A DNA stretch of 64,000 nucleotides from Dehalococcoides mccartyi CG5 (GTDB taxonomy: Bacteria > Chloroflexota > Dehalococcoidia > Dehalococcoidales > Dehalococcoidaceae). Both the position numbers and the translations under genes were made by a program. Of this stretch, positions 49,906-59,352 are shown one piece after another (within the stretch, counting starts at the first letter, position 1; each line of letters opens with the position of its first letter). Under the pieces are notes generated by a model that ran no database searches, was not told the DNA's origin, and was given only the letters and a program-made list of their open reading frames with translations. Where the stretch lies: contig NZ_CP006951.1 of assembly GCF_000830885.1 (NCBI RefSeq), forward strand, positions 248,001-312,000. The letters run 5' to 3'.

Positions 49906-50409
49906 ATGTTTGCTGTCTCTGAGCCGCCGCGTTTTCTGGTTGACCAGAATGTGGGGAAACTAGCTGTTTACCTGAGAATGCTGGGTTTTGATGCCCGCCG
50001 TTTTGGCAACGGGTCTGACCGTCAGCTTCTTTCCGAAGCCCTTGCCGAGGGGCGGGTAATACTTACCCGTGATCATCTGCTTAGGGAAAGGCGGCTGGTT
50101 AAAAAGGGTAATTTAAAGGTTATGCTCTTTGAAATCGAAGTGGCGGAAGACCAGCTTCGGCAGCTTTTGTCGGATATGGCGCTGCATTCGTTTATATTAC
50201 CTTTCAGCCGTTGCATAGAGTGCAATTATCCCCTTTATCCCGTCATGAAAGAAACCCTGTCTGAAAAAGTGCCTCCGTATGTTTACCAGAACCAGACTGA
50301 GTTCAAAGAGTGCCATCACTGCGGGCGGGTTTTCTGGAAGGGAAGCCACTGGCAGGCCATGCAGGAAGTATTAAACAGACTGGGTGTTGATAATAACCCC
50401 TCTTGCTGA
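49906..50409 (+). CDS. Mut7-C RNase domain protein (PIN-like plus zinc ribbon)
   Basis: 167 residues. The N-terminal half has FLVDQNVGKLAVYLRMLGFDARRF and the acidic positions of a PIN-like nuclease (Asp in VDQN, ILTRDHLLRERRL). The C-terminal half has the zinc knuckle CIECNYPL (about 105-112) and CHHCGRVFWKGSHW (about 131-144) of the Mut7-C family. Ribonuclease activity is inferred from the family only. Confidence 0.88.
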   Translation: MFAVSEPPRFLVDQNVGKLAVYLRMLGFDARRFGNGSDRQLLSEALAEGRVILTRDHLLRERRLVKKGNLKVMLFEIEVAEDQLRQLLSDMALHSFILPFSRCIECNYPLYPVMKETLSEKVPPYVYQNQTEFKECHHCGRVFWKGSHWQAMQEVLNRLGVDNNPSC

Positions 50410-50445
50410 TAAACTCGTCTTAGCCTTAGCGAAAGCTGGTAGGAA

Positions 50446-51984
50446 ATGGAAATAATCTCAAGCGTCCAAATGCGCCAGATAGAAGATGCCTGCCTGAAAC
50501 AGGGCATTAGTACCGAAACCCTGATGGAAAATGCCGGCAGGGCGGTGGCTGTGTTTGCCCGCCATCTGCTGGAAGAGCAAAATGGCTGTCGGGTGCTGAT
50601 ACTGGCGGGTGCGGGCAATAACGGGGGTGACGGGCTGGTTGCCGGACGTTATCTGCGGAGCTGGGGTGAAAAGGTAAGCATATTTGTGCCTTTTATAGAT
50701 ACCCCAAAAGGCAAAACCGTTCAAGGCTGTTTGGAAGCCTCAGGTGATATATTTGCAGGTTTAGCGGAACTTGAAGAGCATCTGGCGGATGCAGATTTGG
50801 TAATAGATGCTTTGCTGGGTACAGGCGTAAACCGCCCGCTTGAAGGCATTTATAAAGAAGCTCTGCAAATGACAGCAAACGTTAGAAATACCAGACCAGA
50901 GATGCAAGTGCTGGCCGTAGATTTACCCTCCGGTTTAAATGCTGATACCGGGCAGGCGGATGATGCTTGCCTAAAGGCGGACTTTACACTTTCGCTGGGC
51001 ATTGCCAAGCAAGGGCTTTTTACCCACCGCGGGCTGGAATTAAGCGGGGCGGTTTCGGTGGCGGATATCGGCATACCGCCTGAACTGACAACCGATATCC
51101 AAGCCGTTTTGATTGAAAAAGACTGGGCAAAGAGTGTTTTGCCTGTTCGTTCCCCCCATGCCAACAAGGGCAGTTTCGGGCGGGTGATGATTGTAGCCGG
51201 GAGTGACCGTTATATAGGGGCGGCCATACTAGCAGGGAGTGCCGCTATGCGTGTTGGTGCGGGCTTGGTTACACTGGCTTTGCCGAAAAGTTTGACCGGA
51301 GCAGTAGCGAGCAGAATACCTGAAGCTACTTATCTGCCTTTGCCTGAAGTATCCTCCGGTACTGCAGATAACTCTGCTGCACGCCTTGTCCTGAGTGAAC
51401 TGGGTAAATATGATGTACTCCTTATAGGGCCGGGTCTGGGTCAAACCGGGTATTCCGCCAGACTGGTTACCGAAGTGCTCTCAAACCTGCCCGTGGGGCT
51501 TAAGGTTATAATAGACGCAGATGCATTAAATATACTTTCAGCTATCCCGGATTGGTGGCTGGAATATAAATTTGATGCGGTACTCACCCCGCATCCGGGT
51601 GAAATGGCCCGTCTGGCAAAAACTACCACCGAGGCTGTTCAGTCTGACCGTTTCGGGCTTTGCCAAAAGTTTGCCTGCAAATGGGGCAAGACGCTTATCC
51701 TGAAAGGTGCCGGGACAATAGTGACATCACCGCAGGGGGAAACCCTGTGCAATCCGGCGGCTAACCCTGTGCTGGCTTCAGCCGGTACGGGTGACGTACT
51801 TGCCGGAATAATAGGCGGTCTTTTGGGGCAGGGCGTAAGCCTTTTTGAGGCGGCAGGACTGGGAGTTTACCTGCACTCTCTGGCCGCAGAAGCATTGCGG
51901 AGTGAGATAGGTGATGCCGGTGTACTGGCTTCGGATTTGCTGTTAAAATTGCCTGTGGTTATAAAAGGATTGAAACAGGACTAA
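50446..51984 (+). CDS. nnr: Bifunctional NAD(P)H-hydrate epimerase/ADP-dependent dehydratase
   Basis: Repairs damaged (hydrated) NAD(P)H. 512 residues. The N-terminal epimerase domain carries ENAGRAVAVFA, AGNNGGDGLVAGRYL (about 55-69) and DALLGTGVNRPLEG. The C-terminal kinase-like dehydratase starts near 220, with ANKGSFGRVMIVAGS, LLIGPGLGQT, DADALN, LTPHPGEMARL, KGAGTIV and ASAGTGDVLAGIIGGLLGQG. It is followed 3 bases later by coaX. Confidence 0.95.
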   Translation: MEIISSVQMRQIEDACLKQGISTETLMENAGRAVAVFARHLLEEQNGCRVLILAGAGNNGGDGLVAGRYLRSWGEKVSIFVPFIDTPKGKTVQGCLEASGDIFAGLAELEEHLADADLVIDALLGTGVNRPLEGIYKEALQMTANVRNTRPEMQVLAVDLPSGLNADTGQADDACLKADFTLSLGIAKQGLFTHRGLELSGAVSVADIGIPPELTTDIQAVLIEKDWAKSVLPVRSPHANKGSFGRVMIVAGSDRYIGAAILAGSAAMRVGAGLVTLALPKSLTGAVASRIPEATYLPLPEVSSGTADNSAARLVLSELGKYDVLLIGPGLGQTGYSARLVTEVLSNLPVGLKVIIDADALNILSAIPDWWLEYKFDAVLTPHPGEMARLAKTTTEAVQSDRFGLCQKFACKWGKTLILKGAGTIVTSPQGETLCNPAANPVLASAGTGDVLAGIIGGLLGQGVSLFEAAGLGVYLHSLAAEALRSEIGDAGVLASDLLLKLPVVIKGLKQD

Positions 51985-51987
51985 GTT

Positions 51988-52779
51988 ATGAATAAACAAG
52001 CTGCCACAGAAAAACTTGTTGCCGTAGATATCGGCAATACCAGCGTAAATATAGGTATATTTGAGGGTGAACAACTGCTGGCAAACTGGCATTTGGGTTC
52101 AGTTGCCCAGCGTATGGCTGACGAATATGCCAGCCTGCTTTTAGGTCTTTTGCAGCATGCGGACATACAGGCGGGAGAGCTAAACCGTGTAATTATGTGC
52201 AGCGTTGTGCCGCCCCTGACCACTACTTTTGAGGAAGTGTTTAAAACCTATTTCAAGGCTACACCTTTGGTAGTGGGTGCAGGTATCAAGAGCGGGGTTA
52301 AGATACGCATGGATAACCCGCGTGAGGTTGGGGCTGACCGCATAGTAAATGCCGCTGCCGCCAGAGTGCTTTATCCAGGGGCGTGCATAATAGTGGATAT
52401 GGGCACAGCTACCACTTTTGATACTCTTTCGGAAAGCGGGGAATATATAGGCGGGGCGATTGCACCAGGTATTGCCACTTCGGCTCAGGCCATTGTGGAG
52501 AAAACTTCAAAACTGCCCAAGATTGAAATAATCCATCCCGCCAAAGCCATCGGCTCCAACACTGTTTCGGCTATGCAGTCAGGGGTGTATTTCGGTTATA
52601 TAGGGCTGGTGGAGGAGCTGGTCAGGCGGATTCAGGCTGACCTGGGGCAGAAAGCCAGAGTGGTGGCTACCGGCGGTTATGCCTCACTGATAGCCGAAGG
52701 CAGCCGTATTTTTGATATAGTCCGCCCGGACCTTACCCTTCAGGGGCTCAGGTTTATTTACCAGATGAATAAGGTTTAG
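51988..52779 (+). CDS. coaX: Type III pantothenate kinase
   Basis: First step of CoA synthesis. 263 residues, ASKHA fold. VAVDIGNTSVNIGIFEG (about 11-27), DNPREVGADRIVNAAAA (about 108-124), the IIVDMGTATTFDTL phosphate loop (about 134-147) and GGAIAPGI are present. Next to coaBC, so pantothenate to phosphopantetheine is encoded in one place. Confidence 0.95.
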   Translation: MNKQAATEKLVAVDIGNTSVNIGIFEGEQLLANWHLGSVAQRMADEYASLLLGLLQHADIQAGELNRVIMCSVVPPLTTTFEEVFKTYFKATPLVVGAGIKSGVKIRMDNPREVGADRIVNAAAARVLYPGACIIVDMGTATTFDTLSESGEYIGGAIAPGIATSAQAIVEKTSKLPKIEIIHPAKAIGSNTVSAMQSGVYFGYIGLVEELVRRIQADLGQKARVVATGGYASLIAEGSRIFDIVRPDLTLQGLRFIYQMNKV

Positions 52780-52881
52780 TGATTTTTATATATTAAAATA
52801 GGAAACGTATGGAACGGCAGCAGCTATCCTTCCGGTTAAAACATCTTGTGAAGGGGGCTTGCCGGGGGAGTGCAGACGGAT

Positions 52882-54063
52882 ATGAATAAAGAACAGACGG
52901 TAGTTCTGGGGATAACCGGCAGTATTTCTGCCTATAAAGCGGGGGATATTGCCTCCAAGCTCCTTGCCGAAGGGTATACAGTAAAAGCGGTTATGACCGA
53001 AGATGCCTGCCGCTTTATATCCCCCCTGACCATTCGGACTCTCAGCCACCAGCCGGTAGTGACCAGTATGTGGGATATAAACTCCGAATACAGCGTGGAG
53101 CATGTCTCTCTGGCAGAGGAAGCAGACGTTATTCTAGTAGCTCCGGCTACCGCCAATATTATTGCCAAACTGGCCTGTGGACTGGCGAATGATATGCTTT
53201 CGGCTACTATTCTGGCCTGTAAATCACCGGTCATAATAGCCCCGGCTATGAATGACAATATGTACTCAAACCCCATCACCCAGCAGAATATTTCAAAGCT
53301 GAAGGAATGGGGTTTTATATTTGTAGAACCGGAATACGGCCGTCTGGCTTCGGGTAAAACGGGGCAGGGCAGGCTGGCTTCACTGGATAAAATACTGGGT
53401 TCAGTTACTCAGGTATTGGCTAAAAGCGGCCCTTTGGCGGGTAAAAAGCTGGTTATCAGCGCCGGTGGCACCCGCGAGCCGGTTGATCCGGTGCGTTATG
53501 TGGGTAACCGCAGTTCCGGCAAGATGGGGTATGCTCTGGCTGAAGAAGCCGTCAGACGGGGTGCCAGCGTCAGGTTGGTTTCGGGTGTTACCGACAGGCC
53601 TGTATCTTTTGGAGTTGACATAAAATACACCGAAACTGCGCTGGAGATGTTTGCTGCCCTTAGAGAAGCAGTCAAAGGGGCAGATGCTTTGATAATGACA
53701 GCCGCAGTTGCGGATTACCGTCCGGAAAAACCAGCCGTGGACAAGATTAAAAAGGGGGCTGAGGGGCTTGATTTGCATCTGGTGGCCAACCCGGATATAT
53801 TAGCTTCCCTGCAGGGTGATTTTATAAAGGTGGGGTTTGCGGCTGAAAGCCGTGACCTTATGATAAATGCCGTTAAAAAAATGACTGACAAAAATCTGGA
53901 TATAATAGCGGCTAACGATATCAGCCAGCCGGATAGCACCTTTGGTTCAGATACTACCCGCCTGACTCTCTTCTTTAAAAACGGCCGGGTAGAGGAATTG
54001 CCGCTTTTAAAGAAACAGGAAGCGGCCGCCAGACTCCTTGATGAAATTTCAGGTTTACTTTAA
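52882..54063 (+). CDS. coaBC: Phosphopantothenoylcysteine decarboxylase/phosphopantothenate-cysteine ligase
   Basis: Bifunctional CoA enzyme. 393 residues from ATG 52882. The CoaC flavin domain shows LGITGSISAYKAGDIASKL, the catalytic His in VEHVSLAEEADVILVAPATAN and the PAMNDNM clamp. The CoaB domain begins near 182 (LVISAGGTREPVDPVRYVGN), with SSGKMGYALAEEA. An in-frame GTG at 52870 overlaps the GGGGGAG ribosome site and is not the start. Confidence 0.95.
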   Translation: MNKEQTVVLGITGSISAYKAGDIASKLLAEGYTVKAVMTEDACRFISPLTIRTLSHQPVVTSMWDINSEYSVEHVSLAEEADVILVAPATANIIAKLACGLANDMLSATILACKSPVIIAPAMNDNMYSNPITQQNISKLKEWGFIFVEPEYGRLASGKTGQGRLASLDKILGSVTQVLAKSGPLAGKKLVISAGGTREPVDPVRYVGNRSSGKMGYALAEEAVRRGASVRLVSGVTDRPVSFGVDIKYTETALEMFAALREAVKGADALIMTAAVADYRPEKPAVDKIKKGAEGLDLHLVANPDILASLQGDFIKVGFAAESRDLMINAVKKMTDKNLDIIAANDISQPDSTFGSDTTRLTLFFKNGRVEELPLLKKQEAAARLLDEISGLL

Positions 54064-54150
54064 AACTTGATTTAATACGCCCAAAATAGGATTATATATT
54101 TCAAGTCAAATGCGGGTTGTTATCTAGCCGCTGTTTGTGAGGTAATTAGT

Positions 54151-56793
54151 ATGGCTCAGTGTTCCGATTTGCCTGAAATGGCTAAGGCTTATGAAGCCGC
54201 CGAGGTTGAGAAAAAATGGTATCAGTACTGGATGGAAAAGAGCTACTTTAAGCCAAACCCGAATTCAGACAAGAAACCATTTGTTATAATCATGCCCCCG
54301 CCTAATGTTACCGGGGAGCTCCACCTTGGGCACGCCCTGACTGCTACGCTGGAAGATATCATGATCCGCTGGCACCGTATGCAGGGTGAGCCGACTTTAT
54401 GGCTGCCGGGTGTAGACCATGCCGGCATTGCCGCTCAGGTAGTAGTGGAACGGGAACTGGCCAAGCAAGGTAAAACCCGCCAACAGCTGGGACGGGAACT
54501 TTTTTTAGAGAAGATGTGGGAGTGGGTTAACCCCTGCCGTGAAAAAATCCGCCATCAGCATATGCGTCTGGGGGCTTCGTGTGACTGGGACCGGGAGACC
54601 TTTACTCTGGATGCAGGCCCGGTCAAGGCTGTACGTGAGATATTTACCAACCTTTATGAAAAAGGGCTTATTTACAAAGGTGAACGAATAATCAACTGGT
54701 GTCCCCGTTGTGGTACCGCTGTTTCAGACCTTGAGGTAGACCACAAAGATTTAGCCGGGCATATCTGGCACTTGCGTTACCCTCTGGAAGATGGAAGCGG
54801 GTTTGTAACGGTGGCAACCACCCGGCCTGAAACCATGCAGGGGGATACGGCAGTTGCCATTCACCCGGATGATACCAGATACGCAGGCATGGTGGGCAAA
54901 AATGTGGTTTTACCTATTATGAACCGCCGCATACCCGTTATTGCAGACGAAGCGGTGGATATGGCTTTTGGTACGGGTGCAGTCAAGGTTACGCCTGCCC
55001 ATGACCCCAATGACTTTGAAATGGGGCTTCGCCATAATCTGCCTATGATTACCATTCAGAACCGTGATACCACTATGAATGAAAATGCCGGCCCGTGCAG
55101 TGGCATGACTGCCAAAGCCTGCCGTGAGTATGTGGTTTCAGAGATGAAATCACTGGGTCTGCTGCTTAGGATAGAAGATTACATCCACTCTGTGGGGCAT
55201 TGCCAGCGCTGCAGTGCCGTTATTGAACCCATGGTCAGCAAACAGTGGTTTGTGAAAATGGAACCCTTAGCCAAACCGGCTCTGGAGGCGGTAAACAGCG
55301 GGCGTATCCAGATACTGCCCGAAAGGTTTAACAAGGTCTATCAGAACTGGATGGAAAATATCCGTGACTGGTGTATCTCGCGCCAACTCTGGTGGGGGCA
55401 CCGCATACCTGTCTGGTACTGTCCCTGCGGGGAGATGATAGTTGCCAAGGTGGATCCCACAGTCTGCCCCAAATGCGGCGGCACCGAGCTGGAACAAGAC
55501 CCTGATGTGCTGGATACCTGGTTTTCATCCGGGTTATGGCCGCATTCCACTCTGGGTTGGCCTGACCAGACCGAAGACCTGAAACGCTTTTACCCCGGTA
55601 CTGTCATGGAAACGGCTTACGATATCATCTTCTTCTGGGTGGCCCGCATGATTGTAATGGGTATGGAAGATATGAATGAGGTGCCCTTCCGTACTGTATA
55701 CCTGCACGGTTTGATACGCGACGACAAGGGCGAAAAGATGAGCAAAACCAAGGGGAATGTAATAGACCCGCTAAAGGTTATTGACCAGTATGGTACAGAT
55801 GCCTTGCGGTTTGCAGTTACTTTCGGTACTTCTCCGGGCAACGACTCAAAGCTGGGGCAAACCAAGCTTGAAGCCGCCCGTAACTTTGCCAATAAACTCT
55901 GGAATGCCAGCCGTTTTGTCATAATGAATCTGGGTGAGGCAAAAGAACTTACACCAGAAGCTGAATTACCCCTTGAAGACCGCTGGATAATCAGCCGTAT
56001 GAACAGGGTGACAGCAGATGTCACCCGCCTGATGGAGGAATTTCAGTTTGGCGAAGCCCAGAGGGTTTTGCAGGATTTTATCTGGGGTGAATTTTGTGAC
56101 TGGTACATAGAGCTTGCCAAAGTACGGCTGCGTGATGAAGCGTCTGTCTCGCCCCGCCCGGTATTGGTTAGGGTTCTTTCCAGCATTTTGCGTTTATTGC
56201 ACCCCTATATGCCTTTTATTACTGAAGAACTCTGGAGTTATTTGAGGCCATACCTGCCTGAATCTCTTCGGGAAACGGACATTATAGTTGCCCCTTATCC
56301 GGCGGCAGATAAAACCTGTTTTGATGAACAGGCTGAAAGCGTTATGGGCAGTCTGGTTGAAATAGTCCGTTCGCTCCGTAATCTGCGGGCAGAACATAAT
56401 GTAGAAATCTCCCGCTATATACAGGCGAATATTTATGCAGGGGATATGGCAAGTGTTCTTGGGAATTACCTGGGGGCGGTAGAGACCCTTTCCCGCGCCA
56501 GACCGGTAAATATCCTGCCCGGCCACTATAGCGGGGCGTCTACTGCCACTGAGGTGGTTCTGGTGCTAAACGGAATTGAAGTGGTGGTGCCCATGTCCAC
56601 TATGGTAGACCTTGAGGTAGAGGCCAAGCGGGTAAAAGCGGAGATTTCCGAACTGGAAATCCAGATAGAACGGCTTTCTACCCGGCTTTCAGATGAGCAG
56701 TTCCTTGCCAAAGCGCCTCAGGCGGTGGTGGACAAGGAACGTATTAAGCTGGAAGGTTATATAGAGAAAGTAAGCCGCCTTAAATCAGCTTAG
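54151..56793 (+). CDS. valS: Valyl-tRNA synthetase
   Basis: Class I synthetase, 880 residues. PPPNVTGELHLGHAL (HIGH motif, about 48-62), the editing domain with ATTRPETMQGDTAVAI, a zinc knuckle region (CPCG and CPKCGG near 425-450), the GEKMSKTKGNVIDP motif near 530, and a C-terminal coiled coil (about 810-878) are all present. GAGGT lies 8 bases before the ATG. It ends 4 bases into the opposite-strand histidine kinase stop region. Confidence 0.96.
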   Translation: MAQCSDLPEMAKAYEAAEVEKKWYQYWMEKSYFKPNPNSDKKPFVIIMPPPNVTGELHLGHALTATLEDIMIRWHRMQGEPTLWLPGVDHAGIAAQVVVERELAKQGKTRQQLGRELFLEKMWEWVNPCREKIRHQHMRLGASCDWDRETFTLDAGPVKAVREIFTNLYEKGLIYKGERIINWCPRCGTAVSDLEVDHKDLAGHIWHLRYPLEDGSGFVTVATTRPETMQGDTAVAIHPDDTRYAGMVGKNVVLPIMNRRIPVIADEAVDMAFGTGAVKVTPAHDPNDFEMGLRHNLPMITIQNRDTTMNENAGPCSGMTAKACREYVVSEMKSLGLLLRIEDYIHSVGHCQRCSAVIEPMVSKQWFVKMEPLAKPALEAVNSGRIQILPERFNKVYQNWMENIRDWCISRQLWWGHRIPVWYCPCGEMIVAKVDPTVCPKCGGTELEQDPDVLDTWFSSGLWPHSTLGWPDQTEDLKRFYPGTVMETAYDIIFFWVARMIVMGMEDMNEVPFRTVYLHGLIRDDKGEKMSKTKGNVIDPLKVIDQYGTDALRFAVTFGTSPGNDSKLGQTKLEAARNFANKLWNASRFVIMNLGEAKELTPEAELPLEDRWIISRMNRVTADVTRLMEEFQFGEAQRVLQDFIWGEFCDWYIELAKVRLRDEASVSPRPVLVRVLSSILRLLHPYMPFITEELWSYLRPYLPESLRETDIIVAPYPAADKTCFDEQAESVMGSLVEIVRSLRNLRAEHNVEISRYIQANIYAGDMASVLGNYLGAVETLSRARPVNILPGHYSGASTATEVVLVLNGIEVVVPMSTMVDLEVEAKRVKAEISELEIQIERLSTRLSDEQFLAKAPQAVVDKERIKLEGYIEKVSRLKSA

Positions 56794-57863
56794 GAAGCCG
56801 GCTTTGTATCCGGATTGGTAGTAGGTACTTCGGCAATTACGGTAGTGCCCTGTCCGGGGTGGGTAAGTATATGTATATGCCCGCCAATAAGCTGGGCGCG
56901 TTCATGCATACCTGCCAGCCCTAGTTTGCCGTTTTGAGCCAGATTATCAGTCTGTTCCGAAAGGTTAAACCCCTTTCCATTATCCTGAATGGTCAGCAAA
57001 ATGGCTTTGGGTTTGAATTCCAGTTCCAGCCTGACCCAGGTGGCCAGCGAATGTTTGCGGATATTATTAAAGGCTTCCTGGGCAATGCGGAAGATAAGCA
57101 GCTGGATTTCGGCTGTCAGCTCTACTTCACGCCCTTTTACGTTTGATTCTGTATGTATCTGCCCGTCCTGTGCCAGTTTCTCGGTCAGCCATTCCAGAGC
57201 AGGTATCAGCCCCAGGTCATCAAGTATACGCGGACGCAGGTCTTGGGCTATCCGCCGTAGGCTTTCAAGTGCCTCTTCAGACTGGGTGCGCAGGGCGTCA
57301 AGCTGGGGTTTGCAGTCTGCAATATCACGTTCAGACTGTTTGCTCAGATTATCTATCTTTTGCATCAGCAGTAAAAGCAGGGGGGCTACTTCGTCATGGA
57401 GTTCACGGGAGATGCGTTTGCGTTCAGCTTCCTGTGCCCGTATAACATCCTGAACGAATGACTTCATGTTTTGCTGGCGGCGAAGTTCTTCGGTAATATC
57501 ACGGGCTATGTTTTGAAAACCAAGTACTTCGTCAGCTGATTTTACCAGTGTAGTTGCCATACGCAGTACCGCCACCGAGCCGTCATGGCGGCGGATTTTT
57601 TGCTCGTAAGGCATTTTTACTTCTTCACCAACGGCTATACGGGAATTCATATCCATTATCTGGTCATATTCAGAGGCAGTAGTCAGCAGGTCTTTCAGGT
57701 TTTTCTGTTTAAGCTCGGTTCGGGTATAACCGGTCAGTTCGGCTGATGCCCGGTTGGCATATACAATATGCCCTTTCCGGTCATAAAACCAGATAGCATC
57801 AGAGGCATTTTCAAATAAGCAGCGGTGGCAGAGTGCCGGCGGTTTAAAGCGTGTTTCGGTCAT
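56790..57863 (-). CDS. Soluble PAS-domain histidine kinase (NarX/HisKA_3 type)
   Basis: 357 residues with no membrane helix. A PAS domain spans about 17-130 (FENASDAIWFYDRKGHIVYANRASAELTGY, QNIARDITEELRR). The HisKA_3 dimerisation helix holds the phospho-acceptor H156 in ISRELHDEVAPLL. The HATPase domain shows EAFNNIRKHS (N box), IQDNGKGFN (G1) and GLAGMHERAQLIGG (G2). C12 and C15 precede the PAS domain and could bind metal or act as a redox switch. It overlaps its response regulator by 20 bases. Signal unknown. Confidence 0.93.
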   Translation of the reverse strand: MTETRFKPPALCHRCLFENASDAIWFYDRKGHIVYANRASAELTGYTRTELKQKNLKDLLTTASEYDQIMDMNSRIAVGEEVKMPYEQKIRRHDGSVAVLRMATTLVKSADEVLGFQNIARDITEELRRQQNMKSFVQDVIRAQEAERKRISRELHDEVAPLLLLLMQKIDNLSKQSERDIADCKPQLDALRTQSEEALESLRRIAQDLRPRILDDLGLIPALEWLTEKLAQDGQIHTESNVKGREVELTAEIQLLIFRIAQEAFNNIRKHSLATWVRLELEFKPKAILLTIQDNGKGFNLSEQTDNLAQNGKLGLAGMHERAQLIGGHIHILTHPGQGTTVIAEVPTTNPDTKPAS

Positions 57864-58542
57864 AGCCGTCTATCCCCTGAGGTACATCTTCCAGCATTAC
57901 ATAACCTTCGCGAAAGCCTTTGACAATGGCTTCGGTGCGGCAACTGCAGCGCATTTTGTTGAATATATTTGAAAGGTGGGCTTTTACTGTCCGCATGGAC
58001 AGAGTCAGTTTATCAGCAATTTCGCGGTTACTCAGGCCTTTTGATGCCAGCTGGAGTATTTCAATCTCACGCGGGGAGAGTTGGCCGCGGACTTTATCTT
58101 CGTCAGATTCCTTGCTCACATTTACTACCCGTTCCAGCAGTTTTCGGGTGGCAACTGAATCCAGTACGGATTCGCCGGCTTTTATAGCTCTGATAGCCCC
58201 CACAATCTCGTCGCTTTTCGCACTTTTCAGCAGGTAACCGCTGGCTCCGGCTTCAAGCAAACCGAGTATATAGCGGATATCACTATAGGCCGTAAGTATT
58301 AGGATACAGGTGGAAGGGTTATTTTTCTTGATAAGTTTGGTTGCTTCCACCCCTGTCAGTCTGGGCATGACTATGTCCATAAGGACTACGTCCGGTTTGA
58401 GCTGGGCTACCATATCAACCGCTTCTTGCCCGTCTCCGGCTTCGCCGATTACTTCTATGTCTTTTTCCTGACTTAACAATCGGCTCATACCTTCCCTAAG
58501 GACTGCATGATCATCAGCTATCAAGACTTTGGTTTTCGCCAT
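57844..58542 (-). CDS. NarL/FixJ-type response regulator
   Basis: 232 residues. The receiver domain has acidic pair D10/D11, phospho-acceptor D56 (VVLMDIVMP), Thr in LILTAY and Lys in LLKSAK. The C-terminal LuxR-type HTH (about 155-210) shows LSPREIEILQLASKGLSNREIADKL and TVKAHLSNIFNKM. It is first of the regulator-kinase pair. GGAGG precedes the ATG. Two Cys (CSC) follow the recognition helix. Targets unknown. Confidence 0.95.
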   Translation of the reverse strand: MAKTKVLIADDHAVLREGMSRLLSQEKDIEVIGEAGDGQEAVDMVAQLKPDVVLMDIVMPRLTGVEATKLIKKNNPSTCILILTAYSDIRYILGLLEAGASGYLLKSAKSDEIVGAIRAIKAGESVLDSVATRKLLERVVNVSKESDEDKVRGQLSPREIEILQLASKGLSNREIADKLTLSMRTVKAHLSNIFNKMRCSCRTEAIVKGFREGYVMLEDVPQGIDGYDRNTL

Positions 58543-58600
58543 GTTAAGCCTCCGTAAGTGGGGAATTAGTACTGTTAAATGATTGTATTATATCTTTAGG

Positions 58601-58609
58601 ACTATAGCA
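58601..58609 (-). promoter_or_regulatory. Extended -10 promoter of the two-component pair
   Basis: Minus-strand TGCTATAGT (plus positions 58601-58609), about 58 bases upstream of the regulator ATG. A TATAAT at 58587-58592 is an alternative. Confidence 0.45.
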
Positions 58610-58644
58610 ATATATCATTTGGTGAAATACTTGAATTAACCGAA

Positions 58645-59328
58645 TTAGTTGGATTTTTGCTGAAGCCGCCGGGCATATTTTTTGAGGTAGTTCAAAGATT
58701 TATTGGTATCCGAAGCTACTCTGGCTTTTTCGCTGTGCAACAGTCGGTATTTAAACAGCCAGTAGGTAAACTCTTTGAGTTGATGGATTTTTATGGTACC
58801 GGTTTTGGAGTAACGTTTTTCACGGCGGAACTGGTCCAGCATTTCGTCATGGGTACGTTCATAAAGCTGGACAAAGGCTTCATCTATAACCGTGCCTTCC
58901 CTTCGTACTCCCAGTGAACGGTGTTCTTTGCGGACGTCACTCTGGGTAACTACCAGCAGTGCTTCTTCTACAGTAATGCCGTAAAAGTAGTTAAGGTATT
59001 GGCGGTAACGTACTTCTCCCAGAAATGCCAGCAGTTCATCAGCAGTAAGCTCCTGCGGGGCAATCCCCTTGAAAAGAAGGTTATCCCGTTCTTGGGCGGG
59101 TATGAGATCTTCCAGTTCACGGCTGAAGCGCTCAAACAGGAGTATCAGGTCCAGTGCTTCGCCGCCAATCAGATACTGGTAATGGCGGCCGTCATATTCT
59201 TCGCTATCCAGCGGCCAGACAGCTACCGCTTCCAGCAGGGCAGGATACCACGCCTGCCCCTTTTCTATGGCTGCCCTGAGGCGGGCAATAACCAATTCCG
59301 GGGTTTGTCCGTTTAATATTTCAGTCAA
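58645..59328 (-). CDS. Uncharacterised protein downstream of secA
   Basis: 227 residues, not recognised. Predicted soluble and mostly helical, with many charged residues. Stretches such as EYDGRHYQYLIGGEALDLILLFERFSRELEDL and TVIDEAFVQLYERTHDEMLDQFRREKRYSKTGTIKIHQLKEF stand out. The C-terminus is strongly basic (KKYARRLQQK). It lies 24 bases after secA on the same strand and is probably cotranscribed. A link to secretion or nucleic acid binding would be guesswork. Confidence 0.8.
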   Translation of the reverse strand: MTEILNGQTPELVIARLRAAIEKGQAWYPALLEAVAVWPLDSEEYDGRHYQYLIGGEALDLILLFERFSRELEDLIPAQERDNLLFKGIAPQELTADELLAFLGEVRYRQYLNYFYGITVEEALLVVTQSDVRKEHRSLGVRREGTVIDEAFVQLYERTHDEMLDQFRREKRYSKTGTIKIHQLKEFTYWLFKYRLLHSEKARVASDTNKSLNYLKKYARRLQQKSN

Positions 59329-59352
59329 CTAATTTATCCGTTTGCCAAGTGG

